A program made the position numbers and the translations under genes. Positions 8,962-17,690 of a stretch of 64,000 nt of DNA are shown here, piece by piece. The stretch spans positions 1 through 64,000 of the forward strand of contig NZ_AONQ01000002.1 of assembly GCF_000342045.1 (NCBI RefSeq), in the 5' to 3' direction. The notes under the pieces are model-generated. The model did no database searches. It had not been told where the DNA came from and was given only the letters and a program-made list of their open reading frames with translations. Origin of the DNA: Paramagnetospirillum caucaseum. GTDB taxonomy: Bacteria > Pseudomonadota > Alphaproteobacteria > Rhodospirillales > Magnetospirillaceae. The first letter of the stretch is position 1. Every line of letters begins with the position of its first letter.

Positions 8962-9901
8962 CGATGCACCCCTGGGACCGGGCGGTAAGTTCGGCGCAGA
9001 GCTGGCGGGCGGCCTGTTCCGACAGGGGCGCGGCGCGCACCCGCCAGAAGGTGCCCTTGCCTTCCAGTTCGACGCGGACGATATCGGGCTTCAGCGCCCC
9101 CAGCAGGTCGGCATTGGCCTTCTGGATGCGGGTCCATTCCTTGTCGGCCTGATCGGCGGCGCGCACCGCCCCCAGTTGCACCACGAACTCGCCGGAAGCC
9201 GGGGCCTTGGCCGCGGCGACCGGGGCCGGAGCGGGCGGCGGAGTCGTGCGCGGCGCCTGGGCCACCACGGCGGGGGCCATGTGCTCAGGCTGGGCGGGCG
9301 CGGCGGCGGCCCGCTCCTGCACCGGCTGGTAGGCCGGGGGAATGGGCGCATGGGCCGGCGGGATGGGCGAGGCCTCCATGGGCTGGGCCGCCACCTTGGC
9401 CTGGGGCGCGGTCTTGGGGGCCGGCGGCTCGCCGGGCTTGGCCGGAATGGGGGCCGGGCGCTGGGCCACGGGAGCGGGCGGCGGCGGCTCGGCCGACAGC
9501 GGCGGCACGGAAATGGTCTTGGGCGGCGCCTTGGCGGATTCGGGCTGGGGCATCAGGCGCTCCACCTTGGGCTCGCCCTCCCCGGCCGAATCCATGCGCT
9601 CGTAGACCAGCTTGTCCTGGTTGGGCACCTGCATGCCGCCCCGGTCGTCGGGGCGGGTCTTGATGGGGCGGTCGTCGGCCTTGATCACCGGCACGCCCAG
9701 CCCGCCGCCCTTGCGGCCGCCGACGAAATGCAGGCCGGCGGCGACGATGGCGCCTACCGCGATCACCGCGCCGCCGATCAGCACCCAGCTGCGCAGGCGA
9801 TGGCCGGCCCGGGCCTGATGGGAATCGGCGTCGGCGTCGTAACGCTCAGGGATAATGTCCAGCAGGTCGCGTTCGTAATCGTCGCCGGGACGTTTGGCCA
9901 T
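8948..9901 (-). CDS. SPOR-domain inner-membrane protein
   Basis: Probable septal peptidoglycan-binding protein. 317 residues: a basic cytoplasmic N terminus (MAKRPGDDYERDLLD), one membrane helix at about residues 36-60, and a long Pro/Ala-rich periplasmic linker. A C-terminal SPOR domain starts at about residue 238 (GEFVVQLGAVRAADQADKEW to the end). SPOR domains bind denuded glycan strands at division sites. The ATG at 9901 has GGGGAGA upstream. Located between argS and nagZ, the usual order in this class. Confidence 0.9.
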   Translation of the reverse strand: MAKRPGDDYERDLLDIIPERYDADADSHQARAGHRLRSWVLIGGAVIAVGAIVAAGLHFVGGRKGGGLGVPVIKADDRPIKTRPDDRGGMQVPNQDKLVYERMDSAGEGEPKVERLMPQPESAKAPPKTISVPPLSAEPPPPAPVAQRPAPIPAKPGEPPAPKTAPQAKVAAQPMEASPIPPAHAPIPPAYQPVQERAAAAPAQPEHMAPAVVAQAPRTTPPPAPAPVAAAKAPASGEFVVQLGAVRAADQADKEWTRIQKANADLLGALKPDIVRVELEGKGTFWRVRAAPLSEQAARQLCAELTARSQGCIVARR

Positions 9902-9920
9902 GTCAGCGCATCTCCCCTGT

Positions 9921-11651
9921 TCAGCGCATCTCTTCCACGGGCGTGACACCGAAGATGCCAAGACCCGAGGCGATCACCCCCACCACCGCGCGCAGCAGGC
10001 CCAGGCGGGCCAGCGACAGTTCGCGGTCGTCCTCGATCAGGAAGCGCAGCCTCGTCTCGTCCTTGCCCTTGTTCCACAGCCCGTGGAAGGCGGCGGCCAG
10101 ATCGTAGAGGTAGAACGCGACGCGGTGCGGCTCGTGGGCCTCGGCGGCGCTTTCCACCAAGCGCGGCCAGCCGGCCAGCAGCCTGATCAAACCAAGCTCG
10201 GCCGGGTCGGTCAAGCGGGCCAGCACCTGCACGCCGGGAACCGGCCCCACCGCCTCGGGCCACATGCCGGCGGCGTGGCGCATCACCGAGTGGCAACGGG
10301 CATGGGCGTACTGGACGTAGAACACCGGATTGTCCCGGCTCTGCTCCAGCACCTTGTCCAGGTCGAAGTCCAGATGGGCGTCGTTCTTGCGGGTCAGCAT
10401 GATGAAGCGGACCACATCCTTGCCCACCGCCTCGACCAGATCGCGGAGCGTGACGAAGGTGCCGGCCCGCTTGCTCATCTTGTAGGGCTGGCCGCCCTTC
10501 AAGAGGTTGACCATCTGGCACAGCTTGACGTCGAGATCGCCGCCGCCCTCGCTCACCGCCTTGACTGCCGCCTGCATGCGCTTGACATAGCCGCCATGGT
10601 CGGCGCCCCACACGTCGATCATCGAGCCGAAACCGCGCCGGTACTTGTCCAGGTGGTAGGCGATGTCCGAAGCGAAATAGGTCCACGACCCATCCGACTT
10701 GCGCAACGGACGGTCCACGTCGTCGCCGAATTGGGTGGCCTTGAACAGGGTCTGCGGCCGCGCCTCCCAATCGTCGGGCAGCTTGCCCTTGGGGGGCTCC
10801 AGCACGCCTTCGTAGATCAGCCCCTTGGCCGACAGGTAATCCAGCGAATCCTGGACCTTGCCGGCCTCGACCAGCCCACGCTCGGAGACGAACACGTCGT
10901 GCTTGACCCCCAGTCCGGCCAGATCGTCCTTGATCATCTCCAGCATGGCGTCGACGGCGAAGCCGCGCAGCTCGGGCAGCCACTCGTCTTCGGGCTTGTC
11001 CTTGAGCGCCGGGCCGTACTTCTTCGCCAGGGCCTCGCCAGCCGGCTTGAGGTATTCGCCGGGATAGAGGCCCTCGGGGATCTCACCGATCGCCTCGCCT
11101 AGGGCTTCGCGGTAGCGCAGGAAGGCCGAGCGGGCCAGCACGTCCACCTGGGAACCGGCATCGTTGACGTAGTACTCGCGGGTCACGTCGTAGCCGGCCT
11201 TGACCAGCAGCGAGGCCAGGGCGTCGCCGAACACCGCGCCGCGGGCGTGGCCGATATGCATGGGGCCGGTGGGATTGGCCGAGACGTATTCCACGTTGAC
11301 CTTGGCCCCCTTGCCCATGTCCGACTGGCCATAGGAAACCCCGGCGTCCAGTACCTCGGCCAGACGGTCGAACCAGAAGGCATCCGACAGGCGCAGGTTG
11401 ATGAAGCCGGGACCGGCCACCTCCACCTCGGATACCGCCGGATGGGCGCGCAAGGCGACGGCGATCTTCTCGGCCAGGTCGCGGGGCTTGATGCCCGCCG
11501 CCTTGGTCAGCACCATGGCGGCATTGGTGGCCACGTCGCCGTGGCTGGTCTCGCGCGGCGGCTCGGCGGTGACCTTGGAGGTGTCGAGGCCGGGAGCGAT
11601 GGCTTCAACAGATTTGATGATTTCTTCGCGGAAGTATTTGAACAGGTTCAT
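9921..11651 (-). CDS. argS: Arginyl-tRNA synthetase
   Basis: Class I aminoacyl-tRNA synthetase charging tRNA-Arg. 576 residues. The N-terminal Add1 domain begins [11 protein letters not shown]. The HIGH motif is in [23 protein letters not shown] replaces the usual loop, and the C-terminal anticodon-binding DALR domain ends PVEEMR. I chose the ATG at 11651; the open frame continues upstream through the dgt end without homology. 5 bases separate it from the dgt stop. Confidence 0.96.
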   Translation of the reverse strand: MNLFKYFREEIIKSVEAIAPGLDTSKVTAEPPRETSHGDVATNAAMVLTKAAGIKPRDLAEKIAVALRAHPAVSEVEVAGPGFINLRLSDAFWFDRLAEVLDAGVSYGQSDMGKGAKVNVEYVSANPTGPMHIGHARGAVFGDALASLLVKAGYDVTREYYVNDAGSQVDVLARSAFLRYREALGEAIGEIPEGLYPGEYLKPAGEALAKKYGPALKDKPEDEWLPELRGFAVDAMLEMIKDDLAGLGVKHDVFVSERGLVEAGKVQDSLDYLSAKGLIYEGVLEPPKGKLPDDWEARPQTLFKATQFGDDVDRPLRKSDGSWTYFASDIAYHLDKYRRGFGSMIDVWGADHGGYVKRMQAAVKAVSEGGGDLDVKLCQMVNLLKGGQPYKMSKRAGTFVTLRDLVEAVGKDVVRFIMLTRKNDAHLDFDLDKVLEQSRDNPVFYVQYAHARCHSVMRHAAGMWPEAVGPVPGVQVLARLTDPAELGLIRLLAGWPRLVESAAEAHEPHRVAFYLYDLAAAFHGLWNKGKDETRLRFLIEDDRELSLARLGLLRAVVGVIASGLGIFGVTPVEEMR

Positions 11652-11656
11652 TTTTC

Positions 11657-12850
11657 TCAAGGCTTCTCTTGCAGGTCGAACAGCCGGCGATGTTCGTCGA
11701 GCGCAAAGCGGTCGGTCATGCCGGCGATGTAATCGGCCACCACGCGGGCGGTCTTGGCGGTGCCCTTGCCGTCGGCCAGCCGCCGCCATTCGGGGGGCAG
11801 ACATTCGGGCTCGGCGAACAGCAGGCGGAACAGGTCCTTCACCACGCGGCGTCCCTTGCTGGTCATGCGGTTGACGCTGAAGTGGCGGTACATGTTGGTG
11901 AACAGGAACTGGCGCAGCGCCGCGTCGTTGGCGCGCATCTCGGCGGAAAACGACGCCAGCGGCCGGCCGAGGCCGCGCACCTCGTCGGCGCTCTGGGGCT
12001 TCAGTTCCTCGATGCGGCGTTTCGTTTCCTCGATGAGGTCGAAGATCATGATGCCGATCATCCGCCGCACCACCTCGTGGATGTGAAGCGAGGGGTCGGC
12101 GTCGGGATATTCCCTGGCCACCTGATGGAACAGCGGCCCGACCAGGGGCACGTCCCGGAGGTCGGCGATGGTGAACAGCCCGGCCCGCAACCCGTCGTCG
12201 ATGTCGTGGTTGTTGTAGGCGATATCGTCGGACAGGGCCGCCACCTGGGCCTCCATGCCGGCAAAGCTGTCCAGGCGCAGGTCGTGCAACTGGGCGTATT
12301 CGGCGATGGCCCCGGGCAGCACCCGGCCGGGCTTGACCGCCAGGGGGCCGGTCAGCGGGCCGTTGTGCTTGACCAGGCCTTCCAGGGTCTCCCAGGTGAG
12401 ATTGAGGCCCTCGAACTCCACATAGCGGCGTTCCAGCTTGGTGACGATGCGCAAGGACTGGGCATTGTGGTCGAAGCCGCCGTACTCGGCCAACACCTCC
12501 TGCAACGCGTCCTCGCCCGCATGGCCGAAAGGCGTATGGCCCAGATCGTGGGCCAGGGCCAGGGCCTCGGCCAGATCCTCGTCCAGGCCCAGCACCCGGG
12601 CGATGGAGCGCGCGATCTGCGACACCTCCAGGGAATGGGTCAGCCGCGTGCGGAAATTGTCGCCCTCGTGATAGACGAACACCTGGGTCTTGTATTGCAG
12701 GCGGCGGAAGGCGGCGGAATGGATGATGCGGTCGCGGTCGCGCTGGAACGGCGAGCGGGTCGGGCTGTCCGCCTCCTCATGCAGGCGGCCACGCGATTCC
12801 TCGGGCCGGCAGGCATAGGGCGCCAGGGTATGAAAGCGGGACTCGGTCAT
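11657..12850 (-). CDS. dgt: Deoxyguanosinetriphosphate triphosphohydrolase-like protein
   Basis: HD-domain dNTP triphosphohydrolase (type 2). 397 residues. Metal site: [32 protein letters not shown] and the later Asp in [15 protein letters not shown]. The start at 12850 ([22 protein letters not shown]) fits the family better than a start 12 codons upstream. It is the promoter-proximal gene of the minus-strand cluster and diverges from erpA; 167 bases lie between the two starts. Confidence 0.94.
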   Translation of the reverse strand: MTESRFHTLAPYACRPEESRGRLHEEADSPTRSPFQRDRDRIIHSAAFRRLQYKTQVFVYHEGDNFRTRLTHSLEVSQIARSIARVLGLDEDLAEALALAHDLGHTPFGHAGEDALQEVLAEYGGFDHNAQSLRIVTKLERRYVEFEGLNLTWETLEGLVKHNGPLTGPLAVKPGRVLPGAIAEYAQLHDLRLDSFAGMEAQVAALSDDIAYNNHDIDDGLRAGLFTIADLRDVPLVGPLFHQVAREYPDADPSLHIHEVVRRMIGIMIFDLIEETKRRIEELKPQSADEVRGLGRPLASFSAEMRANDAALRQFLFTNMYRHFSVNRMTSKGRRVVKDLFRLLFAEPECLPPEWRRLADGKGTAKTARVVADYIAGMTDRFALDEHRRLFDLQEKP

Positions 12851-12913
12851 GTCCGGGACACTACCGCCCAAGCCGGGGGAACGCAACTGCCGGGCGGATG
12901 GAAGCGTCGAGGC

Positions 12914-12941
12914 TTGAATTCGGTATCGGAATACCTAAATT
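12914..12941 (+). promoter_or_regulatory. Candidate erpA promoter with internal inverted repeat
   Basis: TTGAAT (12914-12919) and TAAATT (12936-12941) form -35/-10-like boxes with a 16-base spacer. The spacer contains a perfect small inverted repeat GGTAT-CGGA-ATACC (12922-12935). It lies 77 bases before erpA. A repressor binding the repeat would block RNA polymerase. ErpA genes are often iron- or Fe-S-regulated, but the repeat does not obviously match a published IscR or RirA site. Confidence 0.35.
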
Positions 12942-13017
12942 GCGGTAACGATGCTTCCCCCGGGGTGGGGAGAGTGCTACCCTTCGAACAATTCCAATCC
13001 TTGCCGCAGAGGACAAG

Positions 13018-13371
13018 ATGGCCGAGGTCGAACACAATTACGCCGCCCGCGTCAGCGTCACCGAAAGCGCCGCCGAGCGCGTCCATACCCTGATCAAGAT
13101 GGAGGGCAAGCCCAACATGATGCTGCGCCTGGGTGTGTCGGGCGGCGGCTGCTCGGGCTTCTCCTACGGCATCTCCCTCGACGACAAGGTCGGCGACGAC
13201 GACCGGATGTTCAGCGAATTCGGCGTCACGTTGGTGATCGACCAGACCTCGCTGGACATGCTGGACGGCTCGGTGGTGGATTACGTCGAGGATCTGGCCG
13301 GTTCGTCCTTCCAGATCAAGAATCCCAACGCCACCTCCACCTGCGGCTGCGGCAGTTCGTTCTCGGTCTGA
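13018..13371 (+). CDS. erpA: Iron-sulfur cluster insertion protein ErpA
   Basis: A-type Fe-S carrier delivering clusters to apoproteins. 117 residues with the three conserved cysteines: Cys45 in GGGCSGFSY, and Cys109 and Cys111 in the C-terminal TCGCGSSF. ATG at 13018; RBS GAGGAC lies 6-11 bases upstream. Monocistronic in this window, divergent from dgt and convergent with the DUF922 gene (20 bases between stops). Confidence 0.95.
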   Translation: MAEVEHNYAARVSVTESAAERVHTLIKMEGKPNMMLRLGVSGGGCSGFSYGISLDDKVGDDDRMFSEFGVTLVIDQTSLDMLDGSVVDYVEDLAGSSFQIKNPNATSTCGCGSSFSV

Positions 13372-13390
13372 CGCTCGTCGCTGTCCGGCG

Positions 13391-14041
13391 CTACCAGCTC
13401 GGACACTGCCCGTTGACCCGGCGGTAATTGCCCGGCGTGTCGATGGCGGCGTTGCGGGTCTTCAGCTCGGCGGCGAAGGCCTCGAAGGTCGGCTTCATGG
13501 CCGCCGTCAGCTGATCCTTGAACTCGGCGGTGACCGCATCGGGACTGGCCGTGGTGATGCGCGGCAGAATCCGCGCCGCCACCCGATGCAGCACCGTCTC
13601 CGCCTGGGGCGTCCAGTGGCGGAAGGCGTCGCGGCTGATGGCCACGTGCTCGTCCTCGTGGGTGCGGATCACCCGGTACTGGCAGCCGCCCGGCGGGTAT
13701 TCCCGCGCGATGTCCACCTTGATCTCGGTGATCTTCCACACCCCCTCGACGCGGGCCAGCCCCATGCAGCGCCGGCCCTGCCCCAGATCGATCTGCCAGC
13801 CCTGGACCCGAAGCTCCAGATTGGTGGTGGTGCGGGTCAGGCCGGTGGTGAAGTCCTTGGAATCGGCACGGCTCAGGCCCGACAGGGCGGTGATGCGCGC
13901 CCGGCTTTCAGCGCTGCTGTAGGTGGGTTCGGCCATCCAGGTGGAAAAGGTCACCGTGCGGGCCGGCACATAGGCCCCACCCGGCGGGCAGGCCTGGGCG
14001 AAGGCGGCGGAGGCAAGCAGGGTCAGCAGGGCGGCGAGCAG
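13391..14041 (-). CDS. Secreted DUF922-type protein with HExxH motif, probable CTG start
   Basis: Predicted secreted Zn-dependent protease-like protein (DUF922/COG5661). A hydrophobic signal peptide (LLAALLTLLASAAFA) precedes QACPPGG. The zinc-type motif HEDEH falls at about residues 128-132. Four to five cysteines suggest disulfides in the periplasm. No in-frame ATG, GTG or TTG lies near the signal peptide. CTG at 14041 sits one base past the kinase stop and behind GGGAAGGG at suitable spacing, so I take it as the start. The substrate is unknown. The adjoining upstream kinase is on the same strand and probably co-transcribed. Confidence 0.75.
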   Translation of the reverse strand: MLAALLTLLASAAFAQACPPGGAYVPARTVTFSTWMAEPTYSSAESRARITALSGLSRADSKDFTTGLTRTTTNLELRVQGWQIDLGQGRRCMGLARVEGVWKITEIKVDIAREYPPGGCQYRVIRTHEDEHVAISRDAFRHWTPQAETVLHRVAARILPRITTASPDAVTAEFKDQLTAAMKPTFEAFAAELKTRNAAIDTPGNYRRVNGQCPSW

Positions 14042-14042
14042 A

Positions 14043-15923
14043 CTAACCCTTCCCCCCCGGTTTGGCCGGCAGGGTGAAGTGGAACGTGCTCCCCTGCCCC
14101 GGCACGGACTCCACCCAGATGTGGCCGCCGTGGCGCTCGACGATCTTCTTGGCCACCGCCAGGCCGATGCCGGTGCCGTCATACTCGGTCCGGGTGTGCA
14201 GGCGCTGGAAGATGACGAACACCCGCTCGAAATACTTGGGATCGATACCGATTCCGTTGTCGCTGACCGAAAACCGCCAGAAGTCGCCATCACGCACAGC
14301 CCCGACATGCACGCGCGGAACCGTCCCGGGCGCCCTGTATTTTATGGCGTTCCCCACCAGGTTCTGCAACAGGCTGACCATCTGGACCTCGTCGCAGTCC
14401 AGTTCGGGCAGCGGGTCGCGGGTCAGTTCGGCCCCGGCCTCCTGGATGGCGGCGCCCAGATTGGTCAGAACCGTGTCCAGCACCGCCTCCATGCGCACCG
14501 GCTGGAAGGTGCCGCCGTGGGTGGTGACCCGCGAGAACACCAGTAGGTCGGTGATCAAACGGTGCATACGCACCGCGCCGTCGGTGGCGAAGCGGATGTA
14601 TTCCCGGGCGGCGTCGTCCAGCGTCGCGTCGTAGCGGCGCTGGAGCAGTTGCAGGAAACTGGTCACCGTGCGCAGCGGTTCCTGCAGGTCGTGGGAGGCC
14701 GCATAGGCGAATTGCTGCAGTTCGGTGTTGGAGCGCTCCAGTTCGGCGCTGCGCTCGGCCAGTTCCCGCTCGGCCTTCTTGCGGTCGGTGATGTCGTGGA
14801 TGCTCCAGCGGGTGCCGATGATCGCCCCGCTGTCGGCGAAGATGGGCTGGAAGCTGGCCGTCACCCATTTGACCAGACCGTTGCGGCAGATCAGGCGGAA
14901 CTCGATGCCGCTCTCGAACGTGCCGGCCAGCGCCGCCTCGCGCAGCCGGCGGATGGTCTCGCGGTCGTCCTGGTGGACCATGGGCAGCGGATAATCCTCC
15001 ATGGCCAGGCACTGGTCGATGGAATAGCCGGCCAGACGCTCCACCGCCGGATTGACCCATTGCAGCCTTCCGTCCTGGTCCAGCCAGGATTCCCAGTCGA
15101 AGGTGTAGTCGGCGATGGCGCGGAAGCGTTCCTCCTTGGCCTGCAACGTCTCGCGGGCCCGCTCCACCTGTTCATGCTGGAGATGGATGATCCTGTCGGC
15201 GCGGCGCACGATCAGGAACAGAACCAGATAGAGGCCGGCCAGGATGGCCGCCACCAGCCCGCCCAGCCGCCACACATTGGCCCGCAGGCGCTCCATGGAC
15301 GGGCTGGTGTCGGAATAGAGCTCCAGCCCGCCGATCACCCGGCCCGACTCGCCGGCCACCGGCATGATGGTCTGCACCACCCAGCGGTCGGCCACCGAGC
15401 CGTCCAGGGCCGGCATGCCCGGCTGGAAGGTCATCCTGGTCCAGGCCCGCCCCGTCCCCATGGCCGCCATCGCCCCGGGATTGCCCGCGAAGCTTTCCCC
15501 CACCTCGCCGCGGACGGAGGAATAGACCGCGCGGCCTTGGCCGTCGTAGACGCGGATCTTCAGGATGGGCAGCCCGGCCGACAGGCTGTCGAAGGCGATG
15601 TCCAGGGCGCGCAGTTCGCCGCGGCGGCGCAGCACCTCGGCCGGAACCGCCGACGTCGAAAGGAAGAACGGCTGGAACTGGCGCCAGAAGGTGTTGCTGA
15701 AGCTGGTGGCGAGCCGGGTGTTCTCCTCCTCGGCCGATTGCAGGAATTCCTCCATCTGGTCGTGGCGGTAAAGGGCCGCCAGGACCGATGTGGTGATGAT
15801 CAGCGCCACCGCGCTGGCAATGGAGTAATAGCGCAGCAGCCTGAACCTGGGGTTGATTCCGTTTTCGCCTGCCACCAGATCCCCCACCCCGCACCACCTG
15901 GATTTAGTATGCATGTTCCGCAT
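14043..15923 (-). CDS. Membrane PAS-domain sensor histidine kinase
   Basis: Two-component sensor, 626 residues. A first membrane helix lies at about residues 33-51, followed by a periplasmic sensor of about 170 residues and a second helix near 225-245. A PAS/PAC domain follows (EERFRAIADYTFDWESW ... IHDITDRKKAE), then a DHp helix with H-box AASHDLQEPLRTV (phytochrome-type kinase HisKA). The HATPase has N box NLVGNAIKYRAPG, G1 SDNGIGIDP and G2 GTGIGLAVAKK. No receiver domain and no cognate regulator nearby. One base from the start of the downstream DUF922 gene, so the two are likely coupled. Confidence 0.9.
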   Translation of the reverse strand: MRNMHTKSRWCGVGDLVAGENGINPRFRLLRYYSIASAVALIITTSVLAALYRHDQMEEFLQSAEEENTRLATSFSNTFWRQFQPFFLSTSAVPAEVLRRRGELRALDIAFDSLSAGLPILKIRVYDGQGRAVYSSVRGEVGESFAGNPGAMAAMGTGRAWTRMTFQPGMPALDGSVADRWVVQTIMPVAGESGRVIGGLELYSDTSPSMERLRANVWRLGGLVAAILAGLYLVLFLIVRRADRIIHLQHEQVERARETLQAKEERFRAIADYTFDWESWLDQDGRLQWVNPAVERLAGYSIDQCLAMEDYPLPMVHQDDRETIRRLREAALAGTFESGIEFRLICRNGLVKWVTASFQPIFADSGAIIGTRWSIHDITDRKKAERELAERSAELERSNTELQQFAYAASHDLQEPLRTVTSFLQLLQRRYDATLDDAAREYIRFATDGAVRMHRLITDLLVFSRVTTHGGTFQPVRMEAVLDTVLTNLGAAIQEAGAELTRDPLPELDCDEVQMVSLLQNLVGNAIKYRAPGTVPRVHVGAVRDGDFWRFSVSDNGIGIDPKYFERVFVIFQRLHTRTEYDGTGIGLAVAKKIVERHGGHIWVESVPGQGSTFHFTLPAKPGGKG

Positions 15924-16021
15924 TTATCCTTATAGCCCGATTCATGCCGGGCTGCCTTGTGGAAACCGCCGGGTCCTGTATCCTCGGGCGCCGTCACAAC
16001 CCAGCCGGAACGGATGAAACC

Positions 16022-16798
16022 ATGGGCCTGCGCATCGCCACCTGGAACGTCAATTCGGTGCGGGCCCGCCTGGGCAACGTTCTCGACTGGCTGGGCGGCT
16101 TCGCCCCCGACGTGGTGCTGCTGCAGGAGATCAAGTGCCAGGACCACGACTTCCCGCGCCTGGAGATCGAGGCCGCCGGCTATCACGCCGCCGTGCACGG
16201 CCAGAAGAGCTATAACGGCGTCGCCATCCTGTCGCGCCACCCCATGAGCGACATCAGCCTCGGCCTGCCCGGCGACGCCGCCGACGAGCAGGCCCGCTAT
16301 ATGGAGGCCACCATCGCCGGTTGGCGCCTCGCCTCCCTTTACCTGCCCAACGGCAATCCGGCCCCCGGCGACAAGTTCGACTACAAGCTGGCGTGGATGG
16401 CGCGCCTCGAGCGCCATGCCCGGACCCTGCTGGCCGGCGGCGTGCCGTTCGTCCTGGGCGGCGATTTCAACATCTGCCCCACCGACGACGACGTCTATGA
16501 TCCGCCCAGCTGGCGGGGAGACGCCCTGTGCCGCCCCGACAGCCGCGCCGCCTGGCGGGCCATCGTCAACCTGGGGCTGACGGAGGCCTTCCGCGCCCTG
16601 CATCCCGGCGAAAAGGGCCGCTATTCCTTCTGGGATTATCAGGCGGGCGCCTGGCCGCGCGACGAGGGCCTGCGCATCGACCACTTCCTGCTGTCGCCCC
16701 AGGCCGCCGACCGCCTGCATTCCTGCGACATCGACAAGGGGCCGCGGGGCAGGGAAAAAGCCTCGGACCACACGCCGGTGTGGATCGAACTGGATTAA
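16022..16798 (+). CDS. xthA: Exodeoxyribonuclease III
   Basis: AP endonuclease and 3' exonuclease of base-excision repair (EEP fold). 258 residues. Catalytic blocks: ATWNVNSVRARL (Asn), LQEIKC (Glu), GGDFNICPTDDDVYDP (Asp-Asn) and the C-terminal SDHTPVWIELD (Asp-His). I chose the ATG at 16022, which begins MGLRIATWNV as in the family; the open frame extends 26 codons further upstream without homology. Convergent with the hemerythrin-receiver gene. Confidence 0.95.
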   Translation: MGLRIATWNVNSVRARLGNVLDWLGGFAPDVVLLQEIKCQDHDFPRLEIEAAGYHAAVHGQKSYNGVAILSRHPMSDISLGLPGDAADEQARYMEATIAGWRLASLYLPNGNPAPGDKFDYKLAWMARLERHARTLLAGGVPFVLGGDFNICPTDDDVYDPPSWRGDALCRPDSRAAWRAIVNLGLTEAFRALHPGEKGRYSFWDYQAGAWPRDEGLRIDHFLLSPQAADRLHSCDIDKGPRGREKASDHTPVWIELD

Positions 16799-16823
16799 AG
16801 GGGCAGCGGACAGGCCGGGCCGC

Positions 16824-17675
16824 TCATGCGGCCTTCCCTACCAGCCGCGCCATGCCCAGCAACAGATTGCGGGCCGAGATCGGCTTTTCCATGAACTCGT
16901 CCGCCCCGGCCAGCAAGGCCAGATCGCGGTTGGCCATGCGTTCGTGCCCGGAGAGGATCAGCACCGGCAGACGCGCCTGATCGGGTGGCCCGCGCCGCAG
17001 CCACTTGACCAGATCGAGGCCGCTTTCCTGGCCCACGTGCCAATCGGACAGCAGGATATCCAGGGGATCGTGACCGATCACCGCCTTGGCCGAATCCAGG
17101 TCGTGGACGGCCGTGACGTTCACCACCCCGACGCTGAGCAGGATGGTCCGCAGGATCTCGGAGAAATTGACATTGTCATCAACCAGCAGGACGCGGAGAC
17201 GCGCCCAGTCCACCTGAACCGCCTTCGGCCCGCCGCCGCCGGTCATGGTCACCCGCTGGGCCGCCGCCTCGGCCCCCGGATGGCCGATCACCCACGAGCG
17301 GTAGTTCATGTCGGTGGTGCAGATGTGATCGATCAGCCAGGAATTGAGGAAGGCCAGGCATTCCCTGGCCCGCACCCCCGACTTGTCCTCGTTGTAGCGG
17401 GCCTTCAGCGCCGTCACCTTGTCGGCGAAACTGGCATGGGTGGCGTGGTGCTGGGTCAATAGAGGGTAGCGGCAGGCCTCCATCATCTTCTCCTCGCGGG
17501 CGAAATGATGGGCGGCGTACTCCTCCAGGGCCTGCAGCACGCTGCCGACCGCCGAATATTCCTCCTCGTCGCCGATGGAGCGATGCAGATTGTTGATCAG
17601 GCCGATGAGGGTCTTGTGGTCGGAATCGAGCAACGGCACGCCGACGCTCATCCGTTCGCTCCACGTCACCCCCAT
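16824..17675 (-). CDS. Bacteriohemerythrin fused to a response-regulator receiver domain
   Basis: 283 residues. Residues 1-130 are a bacteriohemerythrin domain with the complete seven-ligand di-iron set: His20, His57, Glu61, His76, His80, His117, Asp122. Residues 160-283 are a CheY-like receiver (acidic pair Asp166-Asp167, phospho-acceptor Asp211 in LLSDW, then LSGHE and EKP with the conserved Lys). Inference: O2 or redox state at the di-iron centre modulates receiver output. There is no output domain. ATG at 17675 behind AAGGA. It starts 16 bases after ilvD, same strand. Confidence 0.9.
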   Translation of the reverse strand: MGVTWSERMSVGVPLLDSDHKTLIGLINNLHRSIGDEEEYSAVGSVLQALEEYAAHHFAREEKMMEACRYPLLTQHHATHASFADKVTALKARYNEDKSGVRARECLAFLNSWLIDHICTTDMNYRSWVIGHPGAEAAAQRVTMTGGGGPKAVQVDWARLRVLLVDDNVNFSEILRTILLSVGVVNVTAVHDLDSAKAVIGHDPLDILLSDWHVGQESGLDLVKWLRRGPPDQARLPVLILSGHERMANRDLALLAGADEFMEKPISARNLLLGMARLVGKAA

Positions 17676-17690
17676 CGTCCGGTCCTTTCC

